Below are positions 17,110 through 26,476 of a stretch of DNA of 64,000 nt, piece by piece (position 1 is the first letter of the stretch; each line of letters begins with the position of its first letter). Under the pieces are notes generated by a model. The model saw only the letters and a list, made by a program, of their open reading frames with translations, was not told the DNA's origin and searched no databases. Position numbers and translations under genes: made by a program. The stretch comes from Micavibrio sp. UBA6147 (GTDB taxonomy: Bacteria > Pseudomonadota > Alphaproteobacteria > Micavibrionales > UBA1664), in contig DIUX01000001.1 of NCBI GenBank assembly GCA_002423185.1, forward strand, positions 268,050 to 332,049, given 5' to 3'.

Positions 17110-18792
17110 TTATGCGCTGTCGTCACGGTAACGGTTGGTGATGGGGTATCGCCGCTCACGCCCGAAGGCGGTGGCGGTGAGCTTTACCCCCGGCGGGGCT
17201 TGGCGGCGCTTATATTCAGCGCGGTCAAGCAAGCCCCACACGCGGCGAATGGTTTCGCGGTCGAACCCTTGGGCGACAAGGTCGGCGGTGCCGAGGCGCA
17301 ACTCGATAATCCCGCGTAAAATTGCATCCAACACGGTATAGGGGGGGAGGGAGTCTTCATCTTTTTGATCGGGGCGAAGTTCCGCACTAGGCGGGCGGGT
17401 GATAATCCGTTGTGGGATGCGCGGCGTGCGTCCTTGTGCCGCGTCTTGGGCATTGCACCAATCCGACATCGCAAATACATCGGTTTTATAGATATCTTTC
17501 AACACGTTAAACCCGCCGCACATATCGCCGTAGAGTGTGGCATACCCGACCGCCATTTCCGATTTATTGCCGGTCGACAGCACCATATATCCCCCGCTGT
17601 TCGACAGGGCCATAAGGATAAGGCCGCGGCTGCGCGATTGAATATTCTCCGCCGTAATCCCTTGTGCGGCATCCGCCCCGAGTATCTCACCAAACACGCG
17701 CATCGCCGGTTCAATCGGCATAATGTCGTAGCGGCAGCCTAGGTTATGGGCAAGGTCACGCGCGTCATCAAGGCTGATTTGCGCGGTATAGGGTGACGGC
17801 ATCATCACGCAATGCACGTTCTCCGTCCCGATGGCGTCACAGGCAATGACGGCGGACAGGGCGCTGTCAATCCCGCCGGACAAGCCGATCAAAATCCCCT
17901 TAAAGCCGTTCTTGCGCACATAATCGCGCAGGCCAAGCCTTGCCGCGCGGTATAAATCACCGATGCGGTCGGTTTGCGGCACTGCGCCTTGCGCCATGGG
18001 AATGGTGTCGGCGGAGAGCATGATCGTTTCTACTGCCTCCTCAAAAAACGGCAAATGATGCGTGACGCGCCCTTGCCCATCTGTCACGAATGACCCGCCA
18101 TCAAACACCAATTCGTCTTGCCCGCCGATTTGGTTGACATAGACGAGGGGCAGGCCGGTTTCCATGCTGCGTTTTGCCGCAACATCGCGCCGCGCGGCGT
18201 ATTTCGCATCGTCATAGGGGCTGGCATTGGGGACGATTAAAATCTCTGCTCCTGCGGATTTAAGGGCGTTTGCGCCTTCGGGGAACCAGATATCCTCACA
18301 CGTCAAAAACCCGATTTTGCGCCCATGAAAGTCTAAAGGCACGGGAATTCCGCCCGCTTCAAAAATTCGTTTCTCATCAAACACGCCGTAATTCGGCAAG
18401 CGATGTTTTGCAAACACGCCCATGATCCGCCCCGCCGATACGGCGAGAATGGCGTTATACAGCGCACCATCAATCACCCAAGGGCTGCTGATCGCTGCGC
18501 ATCCTTTGAAATCTTTCGTGCCGGACACGAGCGTATGAACATGTGCCTCTACTTGCCGTATAAAAGACGGGCGCAGGACGAGGTCTTCGGGTGGGTATCC
18601 GGTCGTCACAAGTTCGGGGAAGACAATAAGGTCGCTCGGTTCATGATCTTGCCCAAACACTTGCCCGTGCGCGGCAATTACATCGCGCACCAAAGCGCAA
18701 TTCCCGCCGATATCGCCGACCGTCGGGTTGATTTGCGCCATGGTAATTCTAAGCGGCGCGGCCTTTGGGGATGGGTGCGGGGTAACGCTCAT
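17110..18792 (-). CDS. nadE: Glutamine-dependent NAD+ synthetase
   Basis: A 560-residue two-domain enzyme for the last step of NAD+ synthesis (nicotinate adenine dinucleotide to NAD+, using glutamine nitrogen). The N-terminal nitrilase-type glutaminase shows the triad E60 (VFPELVT), K129 (AKHRLPN) and C165 (FLTCEDIW). The C-terminal synthetase has the ATP loop LSGGIDS at 304-310. Length fits the two-domain family. An alternative start at Met18 (MAQINPTVGD) is possible and would remove a polar N-terminal extension. Confidence 0.97.
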   Translation of the reverse strand: MSVTPHPSPKAAPLRITMAQINPTVGDIGGNCALVRDVIAAHGQVFGQDHEPSDLIVFPELVTTGYPPEDLVLRPSFIRQVEAHVHTLVSGTKDFKGCAAISSPWVIDGALYNAILAVSAGRIMGVFAKHRLPNYGVFDEKRIFEAGGIPVPLDFHGRKIGFLTCEDIWFPEGANALKSAGAEILIVPNASPYDDAKYAARRDVAAKRSMETGLPLVYVNQIGGQDELVFDGGSFVTDGQGRVTHHLPFFEEAVETIMLSADTIPMAQGAVPQTDRIGDLYRAARLGLRDYVRKNGFKGILIGLSGGIDSALSAVIACDAIGTENVHCVMMPSPYTAQISLDDARDLAHNLGCRYDIMPIEPAMRVFGEILGADAAQGITAENIQSRSRGLILMALSNSGGYMVLSTGNKSEMAVGYATLYGDMCGGFNVLKDIYKTDVFAMSDWCNAQDAAQGRTPRIPQRIITRPPSAELRPDQKDEDSLPPYTVLDAILRGIIELRLGTADLVAQGFDRETIRRVWGLLDRAEYKRRQAPPGVKLTATAFGRERRYPITNRYRDDSA

Positions 18793-18885
18793 AATAAAGC
18801 ATGATTATACCAAAGCGCCGGACTTGACCAGATGGTTTTCACGATGCGGATTTTAGGAGGGGACAGAAAACAGCCCATCCGCCAT

Positions 18886-18921
18886 AAAAAAGACGGCGCA
18901 TAGAATGCCCGTCTTTTTTTG
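18886..18921 (-). terminator. strong, possibly bidirectional intrinsic terminator
   Basis: A 15-pair stem (AAAAAAGACGG-c-GCAT, loop AGA, ATGC-CCGTCTTTTTT) with one bulged C. It has A and T runs on both sides, so it can act on either strand. It lies just beyond the stop of the gene ending at 18945. Confidence 0.85.
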
Positions 18922-18944
18922 AGTTCAGGTCATATTGACGCCGA

Positions 18945-19688
18945 TTACCGTCTTCTGGGGTTTTGCCCGGGCAACGGACATTGAACGCGGCTTCCGTCAC
19001 GATGTTCGGCGGTGAACAAGTTGCGATTATAGGTTGATGGCGTGCGAATATTGTTCGCGGCCTGACCCAATGCCTGTGTTTCGAAACAGAACCGCCCATA
19101 GGGGGCATAGCTGTTTTCATCCAACCCGCGGCGCTCCACAATCGGGGCGACCCGCTCAAGGAAATTCGCGGCGGCGGACAAAATGCCGTCAATCGCGTGT
19201 TTTTTAAGCGGGTAAAAATACTCGATATGCGATTCATGCAAATGGGCGGTGGGGTCGCCATGGCGACGCATCCCTTCGTGGTATCCGTAGGCAAGGTCGC
19301 TGTGCTGGTTAATCATCGTTTTCAATGTTCTGTATTCGTTGCTGTTCTCAAGCCCGTAACGGCGGGCGAGGTAATAGGCGTCGCTGAGCATATGAAACTG
19401 GCTGGCTTGTTCTTTGGCGGGGTAGTCAAGTGTGAAAACATAGATGTTGACGTAGAGCTGGCTGATCGTTGCGCCCTCACGCATAATGGCGGGCGTTTCG
19501 GGCGATGCGTAAAGCTGGTCTGCGGTAGTCACCATATTCTGCACCACATCGCGTTGCTGGGCTTCGGCCTCGGGGGCGGTGCCAAGGGCGGCGGCGATGG
19601 TCGCGGCAATGCCGAGCATAGCAACCGTAAACGGGCGGCGGGCGGATAATGATTTGGTCGCGTCTGCTTTGGTCATGTCTTTTGCCAT
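18945..19688 (-). CDS. Exported protein of unknown function
   Basis: A 247-residue protein with a polar N-terminus, a hydrophobic stretch (about residues 20-36) and AEAEAQ, which looks like a signal-peptide cleavage site before QRDVVQN. The mature part is mostly helical, rich in Tyr and His, with two Cys (in RFCFETQ and VQCPLPG) that may form a disulfide. No family was recognised. A run of six-base repeats sits where the ribosome site should be; only a weak GAGA precedes the ATG. A strong terminator follows the gene, so it is probably a single-gene unit. Confidence 0.7.
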   Translation of the reverse strand: MAKDMTKADATKSLSARRPFTVAMLGIAATIAAALGTAPEAEAQQRDVVQNMVTTADQLYASPETPAIMREGATISQLYVNIYVFTLDYPAKEQASQFHMLSDAYYLARRYGLENSNEYRTLKTMINQHSDLAYGYHEGMRRHGDPTAHLHESHIEYFYPLKKHAIDGILSAAANFLERVAPIVERRGLDENSYAPYGRFCFETQALGQAANNIRTPSTYNRNLFTAEHRDGSRVQCPLPGQNPRRR

Positions 19689-19695
19689 TCTCTGT

Positions 19696-19729
19696 TTTGT
19701 CTTTGTCTTTGTCTTTGTCTGTCTTTGTC
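19696..19729 (-). repeat. hexanucleotide simple-sequence repeat in 5' leader
   Basis: TTTGTC (GACAAA on the coding strand) is repeated four times without error (19696-19719) and once more at 19724-19729, starting eight bases upstream of the start codon of the exported protein. Copy-number change would alter spacing to the promoter or ribosome site. Confidence 0.75.
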
Positions 19730-19873
19730 TGTTTTTGCGTTTTTACTCTTTGTCTGTCTGCGTTTCCTGTAAAGGCTCACGCAGGGCATATCAAGATTAT
19801 GTTATTCACCCCTATATATAACGAAAAAAGATGAATAAATCAATAATTATGTAAATAATGCCGTGTCGTACTC

Positions 19874-21271
19874 TTAACTGCTATATGGCATCGCCCATGA
19901 CACGTCTTTTTGACGCTCATCTTTTGCGTCGCGGTTTTTCTTGAGTTCTTCTGCAACGATGAACGCCAGCTCCAGCGCCTGATTGGCGTTCAAGCGCGGG
20001 TCGCAATGGGTGTGGTAACGCGCCGATAAATCTTGGTCGCTGATGTTGAATTGACCGCCCGTACATTCGGTCACGTTGCGTCCGGTCATCTCCACATGAA
20101 TACCGCCGGCATGGGTGCCGAGAGCGCGGTGAACGGCGAAGAATCCTTTGACTTCTTTCAGCACATCGTCAAAACGGCGGGTTTTGAATCCGCTATCGGC
20201 CTTGACCGTGTTGCCATGCATCGGGTCGCATGACCACCCGACCTTCAGGTCTTCGGCGCGAACGGCCTCAACAAGGGCGGGGAGCTTGTCCTCAACCAAT
20301 CCGGCTCCCATACGGGCGATGAGGGTCAAACGGCCCTCTTCGTTGCGCGGGTTGAGGATTTTACAAAGCTGTTTCAAGTCTTCCGCCGTCACATCGGGGC
20401 CGACTTTCAGGCCAATCGGGTTCCAAATGCCTTTGGCGAATTCAACTTGTGCGCCGTCCAATTGTCCGGTGCGCGCACCGATCCAAAGGAAATGCGCCGA
20501 TGTGTCGTACCAGCGACCGGTGGTGCTGTCGACCCGTGTCATGCTCTCCTCATAGGGGAGGAGCAAAGCCTCATGCGAGGTAAAGAACTGGGTTTCGTGC
20601 AAAGTCGGCACGTTGTCCGCCGTGACGCCGCACGCGCCCATGAACCGGATCGCCTCTTGGATGCGTTGCCCCATGTCGCGGTAACGGTCGGCGAGGGGGC
20701 TGCCTTCAATATAACCGAGATTCCAACGGTGAACTTCGCGCAAATCCGCATATCCGCCCTTGGCAAAAGCGCGGAGCAAGTTGAGCGTCGCGGCGGATTG
20801 GTGGTAGGCCTGCAAAATGCGGTTCGGGTCGGGGCGGCGTGCTTCCGCCGTAAAGTCCAGCCCGTTGATAATGTCACCGCGATAGCTCGGCAACGTCACG
20901 CCGTCAATGGTTTCGGTGTCGGTTGACCGTGGCTTGGCGAATTGTCCGGCAACGCGCCCGACCTTCACAACGGGCATGGATCCGGCAAAGGTCAACACAA
21001 TCGCCATCTGAAGCAAAACGCGGAACGTATCGCGGATGTTTTCGGCGTTAAACTCGGCAAAGCTCTCGGCGCAATCGCCGCCCTGAAGCAAAAACGCCTC
21101 ACCGCGCGCGACTTTGGCCAATTCAGCGCGCAAAGTGCGGGCTTCGCCAGCAAAGACGAGCGGCGGAAACGCCGAGATTTTCTTCTCAACGGCTTTTAGC
21201 ACGCTCTCATCGTCATAGGCGGGAAGCTGTTTCGCCGGTTTGTCGCGCCAGCTTTGGGGAGTCCACGTCAT
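19874..21271 (-). CDS. aroG: 3-deoxy-7-phosphoheptulonate synthase, class II
   Basis: A 465-residue class II (plant/AroAII-type) DAHP synthase, which condenses phosphoenolpyruvate and erythrose 4-phosphate to start the shikimate pathway. Family marks include [15 protein letters not shown] at the N-terminus, [42 protein letters not shown], the SCDPMHGNT metal/substrate segment and [15 protein letters not shown]. An in-frame GTG 18 bases upstream exists, but the ATG at 21271 has AAGGA ten bases before it and the usual family N-terminus. It is divergent from lipB. The symbol is generic for DAHP synthase; class II is certain from sequence. Confidence 0.95.
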   Translation of the reverse strand: MTWTPQSWRDKPAKQLPAYDDESVLKAVEKKISAFPPLVFAGEARTLRAELAKVARGEAFLLQGGDCAESFAEFNAENIRDTFRVLLQMAIVLTFAGSMPVVKVGRVAGQFAKPRSTDTETIDGVTLPSYRGDIINGLDFTAEARRPDPNRILQAYHQSAATLNLLRAFAKGGYADLREVHRWNLGYIEGSPLADRYRDMGQRIQEAIRFMGACGVTADNVPTLHETQFFTSHEALLLPYEESMTRVDSTTGRWYDTSAHFLWIGARTGQLDGAQVEFAKGIWNPIGLKVGPDVTAEDLKQLCKILNPRNEEGRLTLIARMGAGLVEDKLPALVEAVRAEDLKVGWSCDPMHGNTVKADSGFKTRRFDDVLKEVKGFFAVHRALGTHAGGIHVEMTGRNVTECTGGQFNISDQDLSARYHTHCDPRLNANQALELAFIVAEELKKNRDAKDERQKDVSWAMPYSS

Positions 21272-21401
21272 ACTGGTATAATCCTTCACAATAGACTAAA
21301 AAGAATAAAATCTGGTCATTCAAGACGAGTGGTGATATGGAATTTCTATAACAAAAGCAAGCGGATTCCAACAGGATTTTGTGCGCAGCAGCGATAAAAC
21401 C

Positions 21402-22073
21402 ATGATAAACTGGATAAACTCTTCCGAAAAAATCAATTATCCCGAAGCATTGGCGCGGATGGACGCCCATGTCGCCGCCATTCGGGCGGGCGAAGAACCC
21501 GAAACCATCTGGCTTTTGGAACACCCATCCCTCTACACGGCGGGGACGAGCGCCAAAGACGGCGACTTGTTATCTGCCGATCTTCCGGTCTACAAGGCGG
21601 GGCGGGGCGGGCAATATACCTATCACGGCCCCGGACAACGCGTGGCCTATGCCATGCTTGACCTTCAATCCCGCATGAAAACCCCTGATATCAGGCTCTA
21701 TGTCTGGCAACTTGAGGAATGGATCATCCGCACCCTCGCGCGGTTTGGGGTGCGCGGTGAGCGGCGCGACGGGCGCGTTGGAATCTGGGTCGATATGCAC
21801 CCTTACGGCCACCCGCAAGGCTTTGAATCCAAAATCGCCGCCATCGGCGTGCGGATACGGCGCTGGGTGAGCTTTCACGGAATTTCGATTAATCTCGACC
21901 CCGATTTATCGCTGTTTGACGGCATTGTGCCCTGCGGCCTGTCCGCGCAAAATTACGGCGTCACCAGCCTTCGCCAATTGCTCGGCGACCAAGCCCCGAC
22001 CATGGCAGAGCTTGATGCCGCGCTGGAGCAAGAATTTACAACAGTCTTCGTAAAACAAGAGGCCGCCGCATGA
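21402..22073 (+). CDS. lipB: Lipoyl(octanoyl) transferase
   Basis: A 223-residue LipB, which moves octanoyl from acyl carrier protein to lipoyl domains. The [12 protein letters not shown] motif is at residues 68-79, the conserved Lys is at 144 (SKIAAIGVR) and the catalytic Cys at 178 (GIVPCGLS). An in-frame GTG at 21381 with AGGA upstream is an alternative start that would add seven residues. It overlaps the next small gene by four bases (ATGA), which implies translational coupling. Confidence 0.95.
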   Translation: MINWINSSEKINYPEALARMDAHVAAIRAGEEPETIWLLEHPSLYTAGTSAKDGDLLSADLPVYKAGRGGQYTYHGPGQRVAYAMLDLQSRMKTPDIRLYVWQLEEWIIRTLARFGVRGERRDGRVGIWVDMHPYGHPQGFESKIAAIGVRIRRWVSFHGISINLDPDLSLFDGIVPCGLSAQNYGVTSLRQLLGDQAPTMAELDAALEQEFTTVFVKQEAAA

Positions 22074-22282
22074 GCGAAAACACCCCAAAATCATCCCCCA
22101 AATCCCTCAAAGACGCATGGAGCGTCTGGCGCCAAGACGATGCCGGCAACCTCTATGAAATGTTCCGTAACCTGAGCAAAAAAGACGCCGATGACGAGGT
22201 CAAAAAATTCACCGCGCGCGGGCATAAGCAGAGCTATCACGCCGAACCAACCAAGCCCGTCGACCTCAAATTAGGCCGCTAG
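22070..22282 (+). CDS. Small hydrophilic protein, unknown
   Basis: A 70-residue charged protein whose ATG overlaps the lipB stop (ATGA). The central part ([20 protein letters not shown]) suggests a small alpha/beta fold, but no family is recognised. Overlap and shared strand make it a member of the lipB operon. It ends before a stem-loop between convergent genes. Confidence 0.65.
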   Translation: MSENTPKSSPKSLKDAWSVWRQDDAGNLYEMFRNLSKKDADDEVKKFTARGHKQSYHAEPTKPVDLKLGR

Positions 22283-22291
22283 GTCATTTGG

Positions 22292-22317
22292 TTCATAATA
22301 AAGCGCCGCATTATGAA
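22292..22317. other. stem-loop between convergent genes
   Basis: A perfect eight-pair stem (TTCATAAT / ATTATGAA) with a ten-base GC-rich loop. There is no T run, so it may be a weak terminator or a transcript-stabilising hairpin. Confidence 0.45.
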
Positions 22318-22346
22318 TGATTGCGTTTCAATAAGATAGCATGGTT

Positions 22347-23258
22347 TTAATTGCAAATAGAGCGCACAAGATCGCGCAGCCACGTATGCGCCTTATCCGC
22401 GTCAAACCGTTTGTGCCAAAGCTGCATCACCGTGATTTCGGGCGATATAAACGGCAATGGACGAAGGCCAAGCCCCAGCGACTTCGCCAGCCCTTCGGTA
22501 ATGTGGCGCGGGCCGGAATAGAGCAAGTCCGTTTTCTTGAGCGTCGACAACCCCAAAACATAATTCGACACGGTAATTTGAACATTGCGGTTGCGCCCAA
22601 GTTTGCGCAGCGCCATGTCAATTTGCCCCGCATCCTTACCCGCCAGCGAAAAATGGATATGGTTGGCGGTGATGTAGTCTTGCAGTGTGATTTCCGGTTT
22701 TTCAAACAACGGGTGGTCTTTGCGCGCGGCAAGCACGAAGTCTTCGGTGTACAGATCCTCCGCCCCGATAAATTTCGGCGGCGGCGGGAAATGCCCGATG
22801 GCGAGGTCGACATGCTCCGAGCTTACCTCGCTATGCCCGTTCATATAGTTGATGGAGGTCGTAATAATCCGCATCCGCGGCGCTTCTTTTTGCAGGCGGC
22901 TGAGCAACGACTCCAAAACGTGGAACGCCACATATTCGGGAATCCCGATCACGAATTTGCGGGTCGATGTGGCGGGGTCGAATTGTGTGTCCTGTAAAAA
23001 CAGAATATCCGCCTGAACGAGAATTTGCTTCACCTTGGTGGCGATATCAACCGCGATGCTGGTGGGCAACATGCCGTCGGGCGTGCGAACGAATAATTCG
23101 TCCTTGAAATGGGTGCGCAGGCGGTTCAGGGCGTGGCTCACCGCCGATTGGGTGAGGCGGAGCTGTTCCGCCGCCTTGGTGATGTTTTGTTCGTCATAAA
23201 TGGCCTGAAACGTCTTGAGAAGGTTCAGGTCGATCATCCGCAAATGGTCGAGACTCAT
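22347..23258 (-). CDS. LysR-family transcriptional regulator
   Basis: A 303-residue protein with the LysR winged helix-turn-helix at the N-terminus (LLKTFQAIYDEQNITKAAEQ..., recognition helix SAVSHALNRL) and a C-terminal LysR substrate-binding domain (about residues 90-300). LysR proteins usually control a neighbouring or divergent operon in response to a small ligand. Here the downstream neighbours are convergent and the upstream N-formylglutamate amidohydrolase gene is on the same strand, 40 bp away. The target is therefore not evident. Sequence resembles the NodD/LinR-like branch more than amino-acid regulators; this is a loose impression. Confidence 0.92.
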   Translation of the reverse strand: MSLDHLRMIDLNLLKTFQAIYDEQNITKAAEQLRLTQSAVSHALNRLRTHFKDELFVRTPDGMLPTSIAVDIATKVKQILVQADILFLQDTQFDPATSTRKFVIGIPEYVAFHVLESLLSRLQKEAPRMRIITTSINYMNGHSEVSSEHVDLAIGHFPPPPKFIGAEDLYTEDFVLAARKDHPLFEKPEITLQDYITANHIHFSLAGKDAGQIDMALRKLGRNRNVQITVSNYVLGLSTLKKTDLLYSGPRHITEGLAKSLGLGLRPLPFISPEITVMQLWHKRFDADKAHTWLRDLVRSICN

Positions 23259-23298
23259 GGCTTGCCTGCCCTATGAATGGGGTTAATAATACATCCGG

Positions 23299-24201
23299 CT
23301 ATTGATGTACCATGCTCCGCACCGCTTTGGAAAGCCCCCGCATGAAGTAATCCAGACGCGTTTGGATCATGCCGAACTTACGGCTCTTGTCGCGTTCGCG
23401 GCGGTCTAGATACAGGCCGCGATTAACCTCGATCTGAATGCTGTGGCGGTGGGTGTCGGGGCGGCCATGGCGGCGCACGATTTCAACCCCTTTGAACGGG
23501 TCGTTCATCTTGACCGAAAACCCGCTTTCCTCAACAAGGCTCATCATTTTATCGCGCCAATAGGGGCTGACGGTCGTGCCGTCGCGGTCGCCTAGCACAA
23601 TATCCGCCCGCTTGTAAAAGGGCGAAAACGGCAAAATGCTCAAAACCGGAAGGATCGGCGCGGAATGTTCCGGCATGGAATGGCAATTGACATGGATGAC
23701 AAACCCGAATTGATCGTATAAACGGTCGATTTCCTGCGCCAGTGCGGCGTGATAGGGGCGGTGATAGGCCTCAATACGCCTCAGGATCTGATCCTGCGGC
23801 AACGGGGCTTCATACATGGCTTGGTCATTGTGAAAAATGCGGCGGATCAAGCCGATCCCCGAATGCGCCTTGTCGGTAGGGCGCAAATCAAACGGCCCGT
23901 CCCACTGACCATCAAAAATATCGTCTTCAAGGTCGTGTTCCGAGCGGTTGGGGTCGACATAGCATCGCGGAAAATCGGCGCAAACCATGGTCGCGCCATA
24001 ATCGGGCGCGGCGGCGAATAATTCATCGACAAACCGGTCTTCGCCGCGGATAAGCTCCTCCATCGGGATTTGCGTGATGAAGTCGGGCGGATAGACGCGC
24101 CCGCTGTGCGGACTGTCGAAGATGAGCGGTATCGCGGCCTCCGGCGCGGGATAGACGACGGTATAAACGCCGTGTTGTGAAATGATTTTTTTATCAGTCA
24201 T
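23299..24201 (-). CDS. N-formylglutamate amidohydrolase family protein
   Basis: A 300-residue protein of the N-formylglutamate amidohydrolase (HutG-type) family, which releases formate from N-formylglutamate in histidine breakdown or acts on related N-acyl amino acids. Family marks are IFDSPHSGRVYP, RGEDRFVDELF, ADFPRCYVDPNR, HVNCHSMPEHSA with metal ligands, and LGDRDGTTVSPYW. The lone position, without other hut genes in this window, leaves the true substrate open. Divergent from serS across a 180-bp region with repeats. Confidence 0.88.
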   Translation of the reverse strand: MTDKKIISQHGVYTVVYPAPEAAIPLIFDSPHSGRVYPPDFITQIPMEELIRGEDRFVDELFAAAPDYGATMVCADFPRCYVDPNRSEHDLEDDIFDGQWDGPFDLRPTDKAHSGIGLIRRIFHNDQAMYEAPLPQDQILRRIEAYHRPYHAALAQEIDRLYDQFGFVIHVNCHSMPEHSAPILPVLSILPFSPFYKRADIVLGDRDGTTVSPYWRDKMMSLVEESGFSVKMNDPFKGVEIVRRHGRPDTHRHSIQIEVNRGLYLDRRERDKSRKFGMIQTRLDYFMRGLSKAVRSMVHQ

Positions 24202-24226
24202 TCTGGACTTTTGCGGTCGCCGGTTT

Positions 24227-24258
24227 TATGGTCGCCCCATATGGACGCCATATGGACG
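24227..24258 (+). repeat. tandem 11-bp repeats in divergent promoter region
   Basis: CCATATGGACG occurs twice in tandem (24237-24247 and 24248-24258), and a degenerate third unit (TTATGGTCGCC) precedes them. The 11-bp spacing, about one helical turn, and the CATATG palindromes suggest a regulator-binding site between the amidohydrolase gene and serS. Confidence 0.5.
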
Positions 24259-24285
24259 TAGGATTGATGGGTTTGTTGCCGTTTA

Positions 24286-24321
24286 TTTGGCGTCAGGGGC
24301 GATAAAACCCCTTGCGCCAAA
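24286..24321 (+). other. hairpin in serS leader region
   Basis: A seven-pair outer stem (TTTGGCG / CGCCAAA), a 3x3 internal loop and a GGGG/CCCC inner stem with an eight-base loop, located 60 bases before the serS ATG. No T run follows, so it is not a typical terminator. Confidence 0.45.
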
Positions 24322-24381
24322 GCGCACGAAACCATCATACTACCCTAATTCTTAACAAAGATCACAGGAAAAGACGAAACC

Positions 24382-25680
24382 ATGTTCGACCTGAAAGACA
24401 TTCGCAAAAATCCCGCCGCCTTTGACCAAGGGTGGGCGCGCCGTGGGCTCGACCCGCAAACCCCGCAAATCCTTGCGCTGGACGAACAACGCCGCGACGT
24501 TCAAACCCGTTTGCAAGAGGCGCAGGCCGAGCGCAACGAAAAATCGCGCGAAGTCGGCAAAATCAAATCCTCCGGCGGCAATGCTGATAGCCTGATGCAG
24601 GACGTCGCAACCCTCAAGGAAACAATGGCGGCGCTCGAAGCGCGCGATCAAGTCCTGAATGACGACATCACCGCGATTTTATCGACCCTTCCGAACATCT
24701 TGTTTGACGATGTGCCGAACGGCAAGGACGAACACGACAACGTCGAAATCCGCAAAATCGGCACGCCCACCCGCCTGAATACAGAAAGCCCCGACCACGT
24801 CGCGATTGGCGAGGCACTGGGCATGATGGATTTTGAAACCGCCGCCAAAATGTCCGGCGCACGGTTTGTATTGCTGCATTCCGGTATTGCGCGGCTTGAA
24901 CGCGCCATCGCGCAATTAATGCTCGACACCCATGCCGATGAACATGGCTATACCGAAGTTTCACCGCCCCTTTTGGTGCGTGACAACGCCGTTTACGGCA
25001 CGGGGCAATTGCCGAAATTCGCTGAGGATCTGTTCAAAACCACAACGGGGCATTGGCTGATTCCGACGGCGGAGGTTTCCCTGACCAACATGGTCGCGGA
25101 CGAGATTTTGGAGGAAGAAAACCTCCCCTACCGTTTCACCGCCTTCACCCCGTGTTTCCGGTCTGAGGCCGGCGCGTCGGGCAAGGATACGCGCGGCATG
25201 ATCCGCCAGCACCAGTTCTATAAAGTTGAGATGGTGAGCATCACAACCCCCGATCAATCGGTCGCCGAACATGAACGCATGACCCAATGCGCCGAAAACA
25301 TCTTGAAGAAACTTGAATTGCCGTATCGCACCATCATGCTCTGCACCGGCGACACGGGATTCGGCGCGCGCAAAACCTATGACATAGAAGTGTGGCTTCC
25401 GGGGCAACAAGCCTATCGCGAGATTTCAAGCTGTTCCAATTGCGGCGACTTCCAAGCTCGCCGCATGAAGACCCGTTGCCGCAAACGCGGTGAAAAAGAA
25501 ACGCGCTTCGCCCACACTTTGAACGGATCGGGCCTTGCCGTCGGGCGGACATTGATCGCGGTGCTGGAAAACTATTACGACCCGATTGAAAACTGTGTCC
25601 ATATCCCTGCGGCGTTAAAACCGTATATGGGAGGACTTGAGAAACTCTCCAAAATAGATCACAATAAGAAGGTTGCGTAA
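24382..25680 (+). CDS. serS: Seryl-tRNA synthetase
   Basis: A 432-residue class II synthetase that charges tRNA-Ser and tRNA-Sec. The N-terminal coiled-coil arm (about residues 30-105) precedes the catalytic core. Motif 2 ([17 protein letters not shown]) and motif 3 ([19 protein letters not shown]) are present, as is the TSE-type loop [17 protein letters not shown] lies before the ATG. The TAA stop falls in the loop of the transcription terminator. Confidence 0.98.
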   Translation: MFDLKDIRKNPAAFDQGWARRGLDPQTPQILALDEQRRDVQTRLQEAQAERNEKSREVGKIKSSGGNADSLMQDVATLKETMAALEARDQVLNDDITAILSTLPNILFDDVPNGKDEHDNVEIRKIGTPTRLNTESPDHVAIGEALGMMDFETAAKMSGARFVLLHSGIARLERAIAQLMLDTHADEHGYTEVSPPLLVRDNAVYGTGQLPKFAEDLFKTTTGHWLIPTAEVSLTNMVADEILEEENLPYRFTAFTPCFRSEAGASGKDTRGMIRQHQFYKVEMVSITTPDQSVAEHERMTQCAENILKKLELPYRTIMLCTGDTGFGARKTYDIEVWLPGQQAYREISSCSNCGDFQARRMKTRCRKRGEKETRFAHTLNGSGLAVGRTLIAVLENYYDPIENCVHIPAALKPYMGGLEKLSKIDHNKKVA

Positions 25681-25698
25681 TCGCAACCTTTCTTTTTT
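25669..25698 (+). terminator. intrinsic terminator overlapping serS stop
   Basis: A nine-pair stem (AAGGTTGCG / CGCAACCTT) with loop TAAT is followed by TTCTTTTTT. The serS stop codon TAA is inside the loop. Confidence 0.9.
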
Positions 25699-25754
25699 CT
25701 TCATGAAAAATCCCTAACGCACTGATTTTTGTAAAACTTTTGGATTCCTACTCG

Positions 25755-26453
25755 ATGTGTATTCAGGACAGCAAGATTCGACTCATCATGCATTTACGCC
25801 ATTGCGGTATCCGCGATGTCGATGTGCTGAGCGCGATTGAACGCATCCCGCGCGAAGATTTCATCCCGCCGCTGTTTTACAACCGCGCTTATGACGATGC
25901 GGCCTTGCCGATTGGTCTGGGGCAAACCATCAGCCAACCTCTGGTCGTGGCGACCATGACCCAGACTCTGGCGTTAAAGCCGCATCACAAGGTTTTGGAA
26001 ATCGGCACGGGTTCGGGCTATCAAGCCGCCGTTCTATCGCTTTTATGCCGCCGCGTGTACTCGATGGAACGTCACCGCCCGTTGCTGGAGATTGCCGAAC
26101 AACGCTTTGCCGACATGAAATTACGCAATATTACGACCATGACCGGTGACGGAATGAAGGGCTGGCCTTTGCAAGCGCCGTTTGACCGCATCATCGTCAC
26201 AGCGGCGGCGGAAGGCGACGTGCCGCGCCAATTGATTGACCAACTCGCCGTTGGCGGCATCATGGTTGCGCCGGTCGGCCCCGACCAAACGACATTATCG
26301 GGGCAATCCTTGATGCGCTATATCAAAACGGGTGCGGACACATACGAGGTTGAAACCATGTGCAACGTCAAATTTGTGCCGCTCTTGCCAGACGTCGCCC
26401 GCGAAACCTTGCGTTTGGCGCCCGATATGAACCAGCTTCTGGCTTGGGTCTGA
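25755..26453 (+). CDS. pcm: Protein-L-isoaspartate O-methyltransferase
   Basis: A 232-residue methyltransferase that repairs isoaspartyl residues in aged proteins using S-adenosylmethionine. The family start VLSAIERIPREDFIP, the GQTISQP motif and the cofactor loop VLEIGTGSGYQ (residues 80-90) are clear; FDRIIVTAAAEGDVPRQL follows. An in-frame TTG at 25740 could extend it by five residues. It is followed by the nlpD-like gene 23 bases later, the conserved pcm-nlpD neighbourhood. The usual surE is not between serS and pcm. Confidence 0.95.
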   Translation: MCIQDSKIRLIMHLRHCGIRDVDVLSAIERIPREDFIPPLFYNRAYDDAALPIGLGQTISQPLVVATMTQTLALKPHHKVLEIGTGSGYQAAVLSLLCRRVYSMERHRPLLEIAEQRFADMKLRNITTMTGDGMKGWPLQAPFDRIIVTAAAEGDVPRQLIDQLAVGGIMVAPVGPDQTTLSGQSLMRYIKTGADTYEVETMCNVKFVPLLPDVARETLRLAPDMNQLLAWV

Positions 26454-26476
26454 TAAACGGATAATCGGATTTTTTT

